Shown piece by piece: positions 33,506-41,618 of a stretch of 64,000 nucleotides of DNA. The first letter of the stretch is position 1. Each line of letters begins with the position of its first letter. Under the pieces are notes generated by a model. The model was not told the DNA's origin. It saw nothing but the letters and a program-made list of their open reading frames with translations, and did not search any database. The translations under genes were made by a program, and so were the position numbers. This DNA is from Bacillota bacterium (lineage in GTDB: Bacteria > Bacillota > Clostridia > Christensenellales > SZUA-584), in the NCBI GenBank assembly GCA_023436115.1, contig JAEZKQ010000014.1, positions 28,426 to 92,425 on the forward strand, read 5' to 3'.

Positions 33506-34537
33506 ATGCCTGTGATTTTGATCGTTGATGATGAGAAAAGCATACGCATCACGTTGGGAGAATTCCTAAAGCGCGATGGCTATTCCGTGATGACAGCTGA
33601 AAACGCCGATATCGCGCTGGATCTGCTGGACACGCAGGCATTTGACGCGGTATTGACGGATATCGTGATGCCCCGCCGTTCGGGCGTCTCATTATTGAGA
33701 GAAATTCACGGCAGACAGCCTAATGTTCAGGTGATTATGATGACGGGAGAGCCGACCGTGGAGACGGCGGTGGAAGCCGTTCGGCTGGGGGCGCGTGATT
33801 ATCTGGCTAAGCCGATATCCCGCGACGATTTGCTCAAAGCCGTGCATCAGGCGGTAGGCTATAAGCAGCTGCTGGATGAAAAGGAGCGGCTGGAACGCGA
33901 AAATGCCGCGCAGAAGGAAAACTTGGAGCGGCTCGTGGAGGAAAGAACGCGTAAAATGCGTCAGGCGATGCTCAACACCGCCTATGCCGCCGCGGCGATG
34001 CTTGACTTAAGAGACCCGTATACGGCAGGTCATCAGCGGCAGGTGGGCCGATTGGCCAGCGCCATCGGGCGGGAGATGGGCTTAAGCGCAGATATGGTGG
34101 AAGGCTTGAATGTGACCGGCTGCATTCATGATGTGGGCAAGATCATGGTGCCCACGGATATACTCAACAAGCCGGGGCAGCTTTCGCCCCTCGAATATGA
34201 GCTGATCAAGGAACATGCGCTTAAGGGCTACGAAGTGCTCAAAGACTATGAAATGCCCTGGCCTGTGGCCGAGATCGTTTATCAGCACCATGAACGTCTG
34301 GACGGCAGCGGTTATCCGCGCGGGCTTAAAGACGATGAAATATGGATCGAGACGTGCATCATATCGGTTGCGGATGTGGTGGAGGCTATGATGACGCATC
34401 GGCCTTACCGCCCCAGCTTGGGTCTTGATGCCGCGCTCGATGAGATCATCACAAACAAAGGTGTGCTTTTCCATCCCGATGTGGTGGATGTGGCGGTCAA
34501 GCTGTTCCGAGAAAAGGACTACCGTTTGATCGGATAA
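33506..34537 (+). CDS. HD-GYP response regulator
   Basis: A 343-residue regulator. The receiver (1-120) has the acidic pocket DD at 8-9, phospho-acceptor Asp52 in LTDIVMP, and Lys in LAKPIS. A coiled linker (ERLERENAAQKENLERLVEE) leads to an HD-GYP domain (~165-340): GHQRQVGRLA, CIHDVGKIMVP, KEHALKGYEVL, HHERLDGSGYPRGL, SVADVVEAMM. HD-GYP domains hydrolyse c-di-GMP. The canonical GYP triad (SGYP) and metal-binding HD are intact, so it is probably active. The partner kinase is encoded immediately upstream; GGAGG lies inside that gene's end. Links an intracellular signal to c-di-GMP turnover. Confidence 0.95.
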   Translation: MPVILIVDDEKSIRITLGEFLKRDGYSVMTAENADIALDLLDTQAFDAVLTDIVMPRRSGVSLLREIHGRQPNVQVIMMTGEPTVETAVEAVRLGARDYLAKPISRDDLLKAVHQAVGYKQLLDEKERLERENAAQKENLERLVEERTRKMRQAMLNTAYAAAAMLDLRDPYTAGHQRQVGRLASAIGREMGLSADMVEGLNVTGCIHDVGKIMVPTDILNKPGQLSPLEYELIKEHALKGYEVLKDYEMPWPVAEIVYQHHERLDGSGYPRGLKDDEIWIETCIISVADVVEAMMTHRPYRPSLGLDAALDEIITNKGVLFHPDVVDVAVKLFREKDYRLIG

Positions 34538-34589
34538 GACGCATACTGCATAGAAGCGGCATGTAAATCTTAAGATGAAGTTTTGTTGA

Positions 34590-34650
34590 GAGTATCTCTC
34601 CCCTTGCCAGCAAACGCTGATAGCTCCCTGCCGAGGGAGCCTGCGTTGTT
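34590..34650. repeat. Interspersed hairpin repeat, type A relative
   Basis: GCTCCCT (34623-34629) with AGGGAGC (34634-34640), flanked by TATCTCTCCCCTTGCCAGC and CTGCG. Similar in make-up to the block at 11136-11178 and placed in an intergenic gap. Confidence 0.45.
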
Positions 34651-34688
34651 ATTATCAATTTTATGGACTGATAAATGAAAGGCATAAC

Positions 34689-35246
34689 GTGTCAATGTAT
34701 ATCGATACGCAAATTTATACAGCGCCACCGAACGGCGCGGGACGGCTTAAAAAGGAAATGGATACGTATACGCTGCTTCAGGAGCTGGACATTCCCTTCG
34801 AACGACTGGATCATAGCGCAGTCGCAAAGGTTGATGACTGCTACGAAATCGAGCAGCGGCTGGGGCTGGAAATCAGCAAGAACCTGTTTTTAAGCGACGG
34901 CCGCCGGACACAGTTTTATCTGCTGATGATGCCGGGGCATAAGCGCTATCGGGCGGGAGAACTGTCCAAACAGCTGGGCACGCCCAGGCTGTCGTTCGCG
35001 GACGAAGCATATTTACAAAAACACCTTGATTTAACACCCGGCTCGGTGAGCGTGCTTGGGCTGATGAACGATAAAGATCATACGGTGACATTGCTTATCG
35101 ACCGAGACGTGCTGGCACAGGAGTATGTGGGCTGCCATCCGTGTGTGAATACGGCGAGCTTAAAGCTGCGCCTTGGCGATCTGCTCGATAAGTTTTTGCC
35201 CCATACGGGCCATCAACCCGTGTTTGTGACGCTGCCGTGGAAATAA
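34689..35246 (+). CDS. YbaK/ProX-type aminoacyl-tRNA deacylase (prolyl-tRNA synthetase-associated domain)
   Basis: A 185-residue stand-alone editing domain related to ProX/YbaK: EMDTYTLLQELDIPFERLDH, CYEIEQRLGLEISKNLFLSD, YLLMMPGHKRYRAGELSKQL, GTPRLSFADEAYL, LTPGSVSVLGLMND, CHPCVNTASLKL. Such proteins hydrolyse mis-acylated Ala-tRNA(Pro) or Cys-tRNA(Pro). Length and motifs are normal. It starts at a GTG six bases after AAAGG. It is followed 14 bases later by the acetyltransferase gene, so the two are probably co-transcribed. Confidence 0.9.
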   Translation: MSMYIDTQIYTAPPNGAGRLKKEMDTYTLLQELDIPFERLDHSAVAKVDDCYEIEQRLGLEISKNLFLSDGRRTQFYLLMMPGHKRYRAGELSKQLGTPRLSFADEAYLQKHLDLTPGSVSVLGLMNDKDHTVTLLIDRDVLAQEYVGCHPCVNTASLKLRLGDLLDKFLPHTGHQPVFVTLPWK

Positions 35247-35260
35247 TAAGGAGGCCAAGA

Positions 35261-35713
35261 ATGACGATAGAAATTGTGAATGACAACAAGAAAAGCAAGG
35301 ATTATTGGGGACTGCTATTGGATGCCGATCCTTCTGAAGCGATGATCGACCGTTACCTTGATAAAGGCGATATGTTCGTGATGAAGGACGGCAGCGCGGT
35401 GATTTGCGTCGCTGTGGCGATCGGCATTTCCGATACGGTCTGTGAGCTCAAAAATATCGCCACGGCTGTGGATTGCCGCAATCAAGGCTATGCATCGAAG
35501 ATGATCGACTATCTGCTGTCCTATTACGCGCCGCAATACGGCGTCATGCAGGTAGGCACATCGCAGTCCGGTGTGGAATTCTATGAAAAGCTGGGGTTTA
35601 TATATTCCCATACGGTTAAAAACTTCTTTAAGGACAATTATCACCCGCAGCCTCTTGAGGAGAACGGCGTACCGTGCGTGGATATGATCTACCTCAAAAA
35701 GAGCACAAAATAG
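35261..35713 (+). CDS. GNAT-family N-acetyltransferase
   Basis: A 150-residue GNAT enzyme. Beta strand and acetyl-CoA loop: ELKNIATAVDCRNQGYASKM (the R/Q-x-x-G-x-A pyrophosphate-binding motif A reads RNQGYAS), and motif B has SGVEFYEKLGFIYSHTVKNF. It acetylates an amine on a small molecule or protein; the target is not evident. The start at 35261 has AAGGAGG six bases upstream. It follows the tRNA-editing gene closely. Confidence 0.88.
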   Translation: MTIEIVNDNKKSKDYWGLLLDADPSEAMIDRYLDKGDMFVMKDGSAVICVAVAIGISDTVCELKNIATAVDCRNQGYASKMIDYLLSYYAPQYGVMQVGTSQSGVEFYEKLGFIYSHTVKNFFKDNYHPQPLEENGVPCVDMIYLKKSTK

Positions 35714-35717
35714 CAGC

Positions 35718-36659
35718 TTATGCTTCGGCTTCGCTGTCGGCTTCCGTTTCGGCAGGCTGTTCTTGCGCGGCCAAATAGGCTGTATACTGCGCGTAGGCAT
35801 CGCCCTGCCAACCGGGCCATGCTTCGGTGACGGGAACCTCGCCGGGCTTCAACGACGGGCGGTGCGAAGGCTTTTTGGGCAGAACGAGCTGTTCTTTGAT
35901 CGCTTTGGCCTGTTCGTCGCCCTTTTCACCGCGTATGATCTCGCAGACGGTTCCCGGGCCTAAGTTGTAGTATATCCAGCGCGCATCCGGTACGAGCATG
36001 CGTACGCAGCCGTGGGATACGCGAGTTCCCAGTTCGTTGTAAGATATGGTGTAGCTGTGCGCATTTCTTGATTCGTATATGATCGAGTGGCAGTATATGC
36101 TGCGAACGATCTGCCGCCAGTATTGCCCGTAAACATTGAATTCCGTAAATTTGCCGAAACGCACATAATGTTCGCCCATTTCGAAGGTGCCTTCGGGCGT
36201 GGGCGTTTTGGATGCGCCCGTGCTGACGATAAAATAACGCACGGGAACGGTATACGCTCCGTTATCATCTTTTTTATACACAGTGCCGAATTGATGGCGT
36301 AAATTGATGACAAGCTTATAAGTATCAGGGGATGGTACGGGCGGTATGTTTTTCTTGCTTTCATAAACGCCGTTATCGCCCACGAGCTCTTCAAAAGACA
36401 TCGTGACGGTGGGGGCAAGCTGCTCGAAGCGAAGCTCCTGCTTTTGAATATTGAGCGGTTCAGGTGTGGGAACAGGCTCGGGTGTGGGCTCAGGTACGGC
36501 AGAAGGGGCGGCGGATGGTTCCGCCTGTGCGATGGCGTTTTCAGACGGCGTGAAAGCGGCCGCGGGTATCTGGTTGGCGCCGCGAACGGCAGCCAATAAT
36601 GCGGTTAGAGCAGCAATATAGCCGATTATAATCGCAATAAAACGAACAGGTCTTTTCAC
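35718..36659 (-). CDS. L,D-transpeptidase (YkuD family)
   Basis: A 313-residue secreted cell-wall enzyme. N-terminal anchor/signal (KRPVRFIAIIIGYIAALTAL), Pro/Glu-rich linker (PEPTPEPVPTPEP), then the YkuD catalytic domain: VINLRHQFGTVYKKDD, FIVSTGASKTPTPEGTFEMG, HSIIYESRNAHSY and the active-site signature SHGCVRML with catalytic Cys and upstream His. It forms 3-3 cross-links in peptidoglycan or attaches proteins; in spore-formers it also strengthens the coat or cortex. The GTG start at 36659 lies six bases after GGAGG. The tail is acidic (ETEADSEAEA). Confidence 0.92.
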   Translation of the reverse strand: MKRPVRFIAIIIGYIAALTALLAAVRGANQIPAAAFTPSENAIAQAEPSAAPSAVPEPTPEPVPTPEPLNIQKQELRFEQLAPTVTMSFEELVGDNGVYESKKNIPPVPSPDTYKLVINLRHQFGTVYKKDDNGAYTVPVRYFIVSTGASKTPTPEGTFEMGEHYVRFGKFTEFNVYGQYWRQIVRSIYCHSIIYESRNAHSYTISYNELGTRVSHGCVRMLVPDARWIYYNLGPGTVCEIIRGEKGDEQAKAIKEQLVLPKKPSHRPSLKPGEVPVTEAWPGWQGDAYAQYTAYLAAQEQPAETEADSEAEA

Positions 36660-36739
36660 CACGCACCTCCGAGAATCCAAACCATACCAATATTTCTTTT
36701 AAATTGTATATGAAAGCAATGGGCAAGTCAAAACCAAAA

Positions 36740-36769
36740 TAAAAAATCCCCCCATTAGGTTGGGGGGAT
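36740..36769 (-). terminator. Intrinsic terminator of rsgA
   Basis: Minus strand CCCCCC (36767-36762) with GGGGGG (36753-36748), then ATTTTTT. Confidence 0.85.
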
Positions 36770-36777
36770 GGTCTGCA

Positions 36778-37860
36778 TCAGTGTTTTCTTTTCTGTATGT
36801 CCTTGATAAGCCGCCTGGCGCCCTTTACGCCGCCAACCTCCGCAAACATCACGCTCAGCTTTTCTGTCTCGATCTGCTTTGACGTCAGCCCTTCGTATCG
36901 CGCTTCCTTTTTGAGCTTCAAGTAGTTATCCAGCCTTGCTTGGTCTAGCTCTCCGTTATCAATAGCGGCTTTGACTGCACAGCCTTGCTCCCTGCCGTGC
37001 ATACAATCTGAAAAGCGGCACTGCGACGCAAGCGCGTCGATATCAGCAAAGGATTTGGACAGGTCTGCCGTGTCCACGCCGATTTCCCGCATGCCCGGCG
37101 TATCGATCACGCTGCCGCCCGAAGGCAGCAGTATCAGGTCGCGGCGTGTGGTGGTATGCCGCCCTTTATCGTCGCCGCGAATACCCGCGGTGAGCAGTCG
37201 CTCTTGGCCGATGAGCGCGTTGATCAGCGTGGATTTGCCCACGCCTGATGAGCCGATAAACACGGCGGTCTTACCGCCCTGTATATAGGGCCGTAACTGA
37301 CCGCAGACGGCGGGGTCGAAGCCCGATGTGACCACGATATCCACACCGATAGCGACGCTTGTTATGTCGGCGAGCTTCTCGTCGATGTCTTCGCATAAAT
37401 CTGATTTTGTGAGAACCGCAACAGGGATTGCGCGGCTGTCCCACGCGATGGACAAATACCGCTCCAAACGCCGCAGGTTAAAATCGTTGTTTAGCGACAT
37501 GCATATAAACACAACATCCATATTGGCCGCCACGACCTGCGTTTCGTCCCTGGTGCCCGCCGCACGTCGTTCGAAAAGGCTTTTGCGCGGCAGCACTTGG
37601 TGGATGATGCCGTTTCCGCCGCTTCCGACAGAGCGGTCGATCATCACGAAATCCCCGACTGCGGGAAAATCGCAAAGGTGCCGGGTATCGTAACGAAACT
37701 TGCCCGAAACTTCGGCCAACAGCTCGCCGTCTTGCGTGACGACGCGGTAAAGGTCTTTATATTGTGAGAGCACGCGGGCTGGCACAAATTCCGGGTACAT
37801 CCCGGCCAGTGTACGAAACCTCTCGGTGAATCCGTATTGGTCTAATTGATTCAATATCAT
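36778..37860 (-). CDS. rsgA: Ribosome small-subunit GTPase RsgA
   Basis: A 360-residue circularly permuted GTPase that checks late 30S assembly. An OB domain comes first (GKFRYDTRHLCDFPAVGDFV). The G motifs are in permuted order: G4 LTKSDL, then G1 IGSSGVGKSTL, G2 (TT in GRHTTTRRDL), G3 DTPGMRE. The C-terminal zinc domain has CRFSDCMHGREQGCAV. The length is slightly above average. The start at 37860 has AGGAGG, and it overlaps the stop of a 38-codon reading frame as ATGA (see separate entry). A hairpin lies in the leader. Confidence 0.96.
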   Translation of the reverse strand: MILNQLDQYGFTERFRTLAGMYPEFVPARVLSQYKDLYRVVTQDGELLAEVSGKFRYDTRHLCDFPAVGDFVMIDRSVGSGGNGIIHQVLPRKSLFERRAAGTRDETQVVAANMDVVFICMSLNNDFNLRRLERYLSIAWDSRAIPVAVLTKSDLCEDIDEKLADITSVAIGVDIVVTSGFDPAVCGQLRPYIQGGKTAVFIGSSGVGKSTLINALIGQERLLTAGIRGDDKGRHTTTRRDLILLPSGGSVIDTPGMREIGVDTADLSKSFADIDALASQCRFSDCMHGREQGCAVKAAIDNGELDQARLDNYLKLKKEARYEGLTSKQIETEKLSVMFAEVGGVKGARRLIKDIQKRKH

Positions 37861-37973
37861 ATCCTCCTAAATTTCTTTAAAAAAAGCTTATGGAGGTATG
37901 AGACGGTTAAACGAAGCATACCTCCGCGGTAAAGGCACTCTCCGTTTTTGTCATGGTTTTCTTCAAAAAACAT
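37857..37973 (-). CDS. Possible leader peptide of rsgA
   Basis: A 38-codon frame from the ATG at 37973 (GAGGAG two bases upstream, tight spacing) whose TGA overlaps the rsgA ATG (ATGA). The reading MFFEENHDKNGECLYRGGML spans a perfect 9-bp hairpin, GGAGGTATG/CATACCTCC, followed six bases on by TTTTTTT, which could act as an attenuator. TATAAT lies at 38004-37999. The overlap with rsgA suggests translational coupling; the peptide itself shows no family. Could be chance. Confidence 0.3.
   Translation of the reverse strand: MFFEENHDKNGECLYRGGMLRLTVSYLHKLFLKKFRRI
37892..37925 (-). promoter_or_regulatory. Hairpin/attenuator candidate in the rsgA leader
   Basis: Minus strand GGAGGTATG (37925-37917) and CATACCTCC (37900-37892), perfect 9-bp stem, then ATAAGC and a seven-U run before the rsgA ribosome site. 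Resembles an intrinsic terminator inside the leader. Confidence 0.45.
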
Positions 37974-38076
37974 ATCTCCTCTCGTTCGCATTCGCACAAT
38001 TATATCATATTCTGGGAGGATATACAGCGTTTTTATCAGCATCCGATGCAAATGATGTTTAATAGTGGCAAACAAA

Positions 38077-38096
38077 ACAGTATTGGATTATACTGT
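38077..38096. promoter_or_regulatory. Inverted repeat at the uridine-kinase promoter
   Basis: ACAGTAT-tggatt-ATACTGT overlaps a TATACT -10 box (38089-38094); the -35 is poor (TGGCAA, 38066-38071). Possible operator. Confidence 0.45.
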
Positions 38097-38124
38097 TGAC
38101 AAGCATAAAGGGGGACGAGTTTTT

Positions 38125-39753
38125 ATGGAGTATACCTGCCGGATCGCAACGCCTCAATCATCCGAACGAATCGTGACGGTGACAGCGCAATCGCAGCTTT
38201 GGCAAATTGCTAGGGATTACGGATTTTCTGACGCTATTTGTGCGCTGATGAACGGCCGTATCGTATCGCTGGCGGAAACACCCGAAGCGGATGCCCTGGT
38301 GCGGTTTTTATCGCCTTGTGAGCATGAGCACGCCTCGCGCGTGTTCCTGCGCGGCGCAACGTTTGTGCTGTACCGTGCCGCGCGTGAGCTTTTCCCGAAG
38401 CGGCGGCTTGTTGTGGAATATATGCTTTGCGGCGCCGCTTATTGTAAACTGGATATGCTCACGGCAGAGGATATTAAGGCTCTGTCTGAAAAAATGGATG
38501 AACTGACTGCTGCTGATGAAGATTTTGTGCTGCACATGATGAATGTGGACGAAGCCAAAAAAGTCATGATGGATGAAGGGCTTTTTGATAAAGCCGAGCT
38601 TTTGAGCTACCGTCCATTTGACTATTATCGGCTTTATACCTACGGCGGACTGCATAACTACTTTCACGGTATTATGCCCAAAAGCGCGGGGTATGTCAAA
38701 AATGCTCGCATTTATGCTTACGCAGAGGGCATGATACTCAAAATACCCACGCCGTATGTGGAGGCGGAGGTCTCCATAATCAATCAGCCCAAATACGGTG
38801 AGGTGTTTGAGCAGGCAGAGCGCTGGGCCAAGGAGCTGTCGGTCGCCAATGTCGCCGATATCAATAACATGTTCCGTACAGGCAATCTGGCTGATTTTGT
38901 GCGCGTCAACGAAGCCATGCATGAAAGAACGATCGCGGATATCGCGCGTACTATTGCTCAAAACGAGCAGATACGTATCGTTCTGGTGGCGGGGCCGTCG
39001 TCTTCCGGCAAGACCACGTTTGCGTCGCGGCTTTCGGTACACTTAAAGGCGCTGGGTAAGCGCTGCCGCCCGATATCTGTGGATGATTATTATAAGAACA
39101 GGGAAGACATCCCCTGCGATGAAAATGGCGTGCCGGACTTTGAGAGCATAGATGCGCTGGACACCTTAAAGCTCGGCGAGGATTTGCAGCTGCTGCTTAA
39201 TGGTCAGGAAGCACAGATGCCGCGCTTTAACTTTTTGACGGGTTCGCGCTTTCCGGAAACTGTGCCTATGCGTATTGACGATGATATACTTGTGATCGAA
39301 GGCATACACGGGCTAAACGACGCGCTGACCATGACTGTTGCCGCAAAAAACAAGTTTAAGATTTTCATATCGCCCCTCACAACGCTTAACATTGACAGCC
39401 ATAGTGTGGTGATGCCGGAGGATCTAAGGCTTTTAAGACGGCTCGTTCGCGACAAGCGCACACGCGGCTATTCGTTCGCGCAGACGTTTGACATATGGGA
39501 GTCGGTGCGGCGCGGTGAGTTCAAATACATACTGCCTTATCAGCATACGGCCGACGTGATGTTCAACTCGACACTGTTTTATGAACCGCTGATGCTAAAA
39601 AAGCATGCTTACAGCGATTTACGCCGGTTTACACCCGATATGCCGCATTACCCGCAGGCGCTTGATCTGTTGAAATTCTTAAATTATTTTTTAAGCTATG
39701 GCGATGAGAATATCGTGCCACAGACGAGCTTGCTTCGTGAATTTATCGGCTGA
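38125..39753 (+). CDS. TGS-domain uridine kinase-like P-loop kinase
   Basis: A 542-residue protein of the nucleoside-kinase family found in Clostridia. Residues ~1-60 are a TGS/ThrRS N1-like domain (IVTVTAQSQLWQIARDYGF), ~60-230 are a ThrRS second-additional-domain-like region (FDYYRLYTYGGLHNYFHGIM), and ~285-500 are a PRK/uridine kinase domain with P-loop GPSSSGKTT (290-298), RPISVDDYYKNR and VIEGIHGLND. It probably phosphorylates a nucleoside such as uridine/cytidine. The start at 38125 has AGGGGG ten bases before; a GTG at 38065 would put the promoter boxes inside the gene. Confidence 0.88.
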   Translation: MEYTCRIATPQSSERIVTVTAQSQLWQIARDYGFSDAICALMNGRIVSLAETPEADALVRFLSPCEHEHASRVFLRGATFVLYRAARELFPKRRLVVEYMLCGAAYCKLDMLTAEDIKALSEKMDELTAADEDFVLHMMNVDEAKKVMMDEGLFDKAELLSYRPFDYYRLYTYGGLHNYFHGIMPKSAGYVKNARIYAYAEGMILKIPTPYVEAEVSIINQPKYGEVFEQAERWAKELSVANVADINNMFRTGNLADFVRVNEAMHERTIADIARTIAQNEQIRIVLVAGPSSSGKTTFASRLSVHLKALGKRCRPISVDDYYKNREDIPCDENGVPDFESIDALDTLKLGEDLQLLLNGQEAQMPRFNFLTGSRFPETVPMRIDDDILVIEGIHGLNDALTMTVAAKNKFKIFISPLTTLNIDSHSVVMPEDLRLLRRLVRDKRTRGYSFAQTFDIWESVRRGEFKYILPYQHTADVMFNSTLFYEPLMLKKHAYSDLRRFTPDMPHYPQALDLLKFLNYFLSYGDENIVPQTSLLREFIG

Positions 39754-39835
39754 TTTTATTTGGAAAATTTTACTTAAGCTTTTTTTCATAAAGCCTTCGT
39801 TTTTGCAAAAAATAAATGCAAAGGAGGCGGATTGA

Positions 39836-40156
39836 ATGAAAAAACTGTTGATTGCAATCATCGTTGTGGTACTCTTTGCTTCTGTTATGGCGGGATGTAC
39901 AAACAATGGCAAAAACAATGCGACCCCATCACCAATGACCTCAGGCCAGGTGTCGCCGGTCGTAACAAGCCCAGCACCGAATAACAATGCAAATCAGTCA
40001 CCGCTGGTCAGCCCGATTGTAACACCCAATGTCTCGGCATCGCCTAATGCTTCGGTTGGTGTTTCGCCGGGAACATCGGCACCGAGTACATCGGCATCAC
40101 CGGGAACATCAGCGACCAACAATCTAAACGGTAACGCTCAGAACAAAACTCCGTAA
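39836..40156 (+). CDS. Low-complexity Ser/Pro/Asn lipoprotein
   Basis: A 106-residue lipoprotein: signal MKKLLIAIIVVVLFASVMAGC, lipobox Cys at 21. The mature part is low-complexity Ser, Pro, Thr, Asn (VSASPNASVGVSPGTSAPST), with no folded domain expected. Probably a cell-surface spacer or coat of unknown use; the same S/A/T/P style occurs in the exported protein at 54403-55389. AAGGAGG precedes the ATG, and a strong terminator follows. Confidence 0.8.
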   Translation: MKKLLIAIIVVVLFASVMAGCTNNGKNNATPSPMTSGQVSPVVTSPAPNNNANQSPLVSPIVTPNVSASPNASVGVSPGTSAPSTSASPGTSATNNLNGNAQNKTP

Positions 40157-40175
40157 GAAAATAACAGGTTTGTAA

Positions 40176-40209
40176 AAGATGCTTTGGATTTTTCAGAGCA
40201 TCTTTTTTT
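40176..40209 (+). terminator. Intrinsic terminator of lipoprotein gene
   Basis: AGATGCT (40177-40183) with AGCATCT (40197-40203), then TTTTTT. Confidence 0.9.
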
Positions 40210-40305
40210 ATGACTCAGAGCAGCAATGCCAAGTGAGCGTCTGTGAGAGTATTTGTGTACTATCCTAGCAGCGCGGGGCGTAAAGCCTTAGCGGAAAGGA
40301 GACGG

Positions 40306-40698
40306 ATGCGGATGGATTGGACGCAGATTTTGATTGCATTGATAGGGTTGTTGTTCTCGGCAGTGATCGTGCCGCTTGTAAAGGCGGCGTTTAGCTGGCT
40401 TAAAGGGAAAACACAGAATGAAGCGCTGCGCACAGCGCTGGACGAAGCTCGGGCAGTGGCAGACAACGTGGTGGCAAGCTTACAACAGCGTGTGGTGGAA
40501 GGTCTTAAAGCTAAAAATGCCGACGGCAAGCTTCGCCCTGAGGAGGCTCAGGAGGTGGCGAAGATGGCGCTGGAGATGTTTCTAAGCGATTTATCGGCAA
40601 GGTCATTGGCTTTGATAGAAAACAACGCTAATGACATTGGCGCTTACGTGGGCAATCTTTTGGAAGCACGGCTGCTTTGCCTCAAGGAGGGCAGATAA
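40306..40698 (+). CDS. LLH-type phage holin-like protein
   Basis: A 130-residue protein with one N-terminal transmembrane helix (WTQILIALIGLLFSAVIVPLV) followed by a long amphipathic helix (GKTQNEALRTALDEARAVAD...). This is the pattern of LLH-family phage holins, which form membrane lesions at the end of lysis. AAAGGAG lies four bases before ATG 40306 and ten before ATG 40312; either may be used. Its stop abuts the next gene. No endolysin follows, so this is probably part of a phage remnant. Confidence 0.65.
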   Translation: MRMDWTQILIALIGLLFSAVIVPLVKAAFSWLKGKTQNEALRTALDEARAVADNVVASLQQRVVEGLKAKNADGKLRPEEAQEVAKMALEMFLSDLSARSLALIENNANDIGAYVGNLLEARLLCLKEGR

Positions 40699-41277
40699 GT
40701 GGGCACGAACTGGGCAAAACTGATTGCCGACCAATATGAGCAGATGCTGGCGGCCAAAAAAGCGCAGCTTCAGACACAGCACGAACAGAAAACCGCTGCT
40801 TACCAACAAAAACTTATGGAATCAGCCAAGCAGTATCAGACGCTGGCAAACGATGCTTATGTGCAAAACGCACTTGAGGAGCAGGCGCGTAAGGAAAGTA
40901 TGGCCAACATGGGATTGTCGGGCGCGGGCGGAACAGCTCAAATGTTGGAGAAGCGCAACACGGGCAGGCTGCATAAGCAGCTGGACGACGCGGCGCAGCA
41001 GCAGCAGGGGTATGTGGAAAAGGTGAACAATGAGCTCGCGAACCTTGATAAGCAGTACAGCGCGGATATCGCCAATGCAGAGTCCAAGACGGCTGAGCAG
41101 CGCAATAAAGCCTTGATTAGCCAGAGCCGGTGGCAGGCGAATTATGATCTGGACCAGCAGCAGACAGCGCGCAGGCAGCAGGAAAGCATTTTTAAGCAGG
41201 CATACAGCCTTTACGAAAAACGGCTGATCACGGCGGCACAGTTTGAGGCCATGACGGGCATTCGCCTTCGAAAATAG
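40699..41277 (+). CDS. Coiled-coil, phage-like protein of unknown function
   Basis: A 192-residue, Gln/Ala-rich helical protein (QYEQMLAAKKAQLQTQHEQK, TAAYQQKLMESAKQYQTLAN) with a Gly-rich break (MGLSGAGGTAQM) and a short C-terminal region (YEKRLITAAQFEAMTGIRL). Such proteins occur in phage structural clusters of Clostridia, but I cannot name the family. It starts with GTG directly after the holin stop, with GGAGG in the overlap. Together they make a two-gene unit ending at a terminator at 41357. Confidence 0.6.
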   Translation: MGTNWAKLIADQYEQMLAAKKAQLQTQHEQKTAAYQQKLMESAKQYQTLANDAYVQNALEEQARKESMANMGLSGAGGTAQMLEKRNTGRLHKQLDDAAQQQQGYVEKVNNELANLDKQYSADIANAESKTAEQRNKALISQSRWQANYDLDQQQTARRQQESIFKQAYSLYEKRLITAAQFEAMTGIRLRK

Positions 41278-41356
41278 CCGTCAGGGAGCCTTGATCTGTA
41301 TATCCATGGAAAGTATGCAGACGCTTTTCGTTTTTTTTTTGTTGATTGGATTTGGG

Positions 41357-41385
41357 GCCGGGGCATAGCCCCCGGCTGTTTTTTT
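41357..41385 (+). terminator. Intrinsic terminator of the holin operon
   Basis: GCCGGGG (41357-41363) with CCCCGGC (41370-41376), then TGTTTTTTT. The GGGGC-hairpin resembles the type B repeat core. Confidence 0.85.
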
Positions 41386-41420
41386 GCTTCGGTTATTTTT
41401 TAAACTACACCGCTTGGGAG

Positions 41421-41448
41421 TTGACAGATTTCCATTTTGACTTATAAT
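41421..41448 (+). promoter_or_regulatory. Sigma-A promoter of the structured RNA
   Basis: TTGACA (41421-41426), 16 bases, TATAAT (41443-41448). Both hexamers are perfect; predicted start about 41455. Confidence 0.85.
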
Positions 41449-41454
41449 AAAGGT

Positions 41455-41618
41455 ATTAAATAGAAAAGGTGGTGTCTTTTTGGCCATTGTTCTGTAAAAG
41501 CATTTTTTGTCGTTAAAGGTCGGCAAGAGCCTTTCTTGTTGTACCTTGGAAAATGCCTTGCAGAATGATACCGAAGAGATGCTTTTTTTGTAAAGCAGGC
41601 TCTGGCCTGCCTTTTTAT
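41455..41618 (+). ncRNA. Rod-shaped structured RNA or leader ending in a terminator
   Basis: From the predicted start the RNA can fold into one long rod: 41472-41483 with 41571-41582 (12 bp, G-U allowed), 41486-41494 with 41561-41569 (9 bp), 41500-41506 with 41550-41556 (GCAUUUU/AAAAUGC), 41516-41520 with 41543-41547 (AAGGU/ACCUU) and 41524-41528 with 41534-41538 (CAAGA/UCUUG) at the tip. A separate hairpin, GCAGGC-ucug-GCCUGC (41595-41610), and CUUUUUAUU then end it. The interrupted rod is reminiscent of 6S RNA, but there is no large central bubble and I see no conserved riboswitch core. It could be a free small RNA or an attenuator for the methyltransferase gene 50 bases downstream. Confidence 0.6.

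Noticed and set aside
32539..33552. A 337-codon minus-strand frame opposite the histidine kinase
   Set aside because: The plus strand encodes canonical kinase motifs through the whole interval; the antisense frame has no recognisable domain or start signal.
41455..41618. Identification as a specific riboswitch (TPP, SAM, c-di-GMP) or as 6S RNA
   Set aside because: No conserved core of the known classes was found, and the 6S-type large central bubble is absent; kept only as an unnamed structured RNA.
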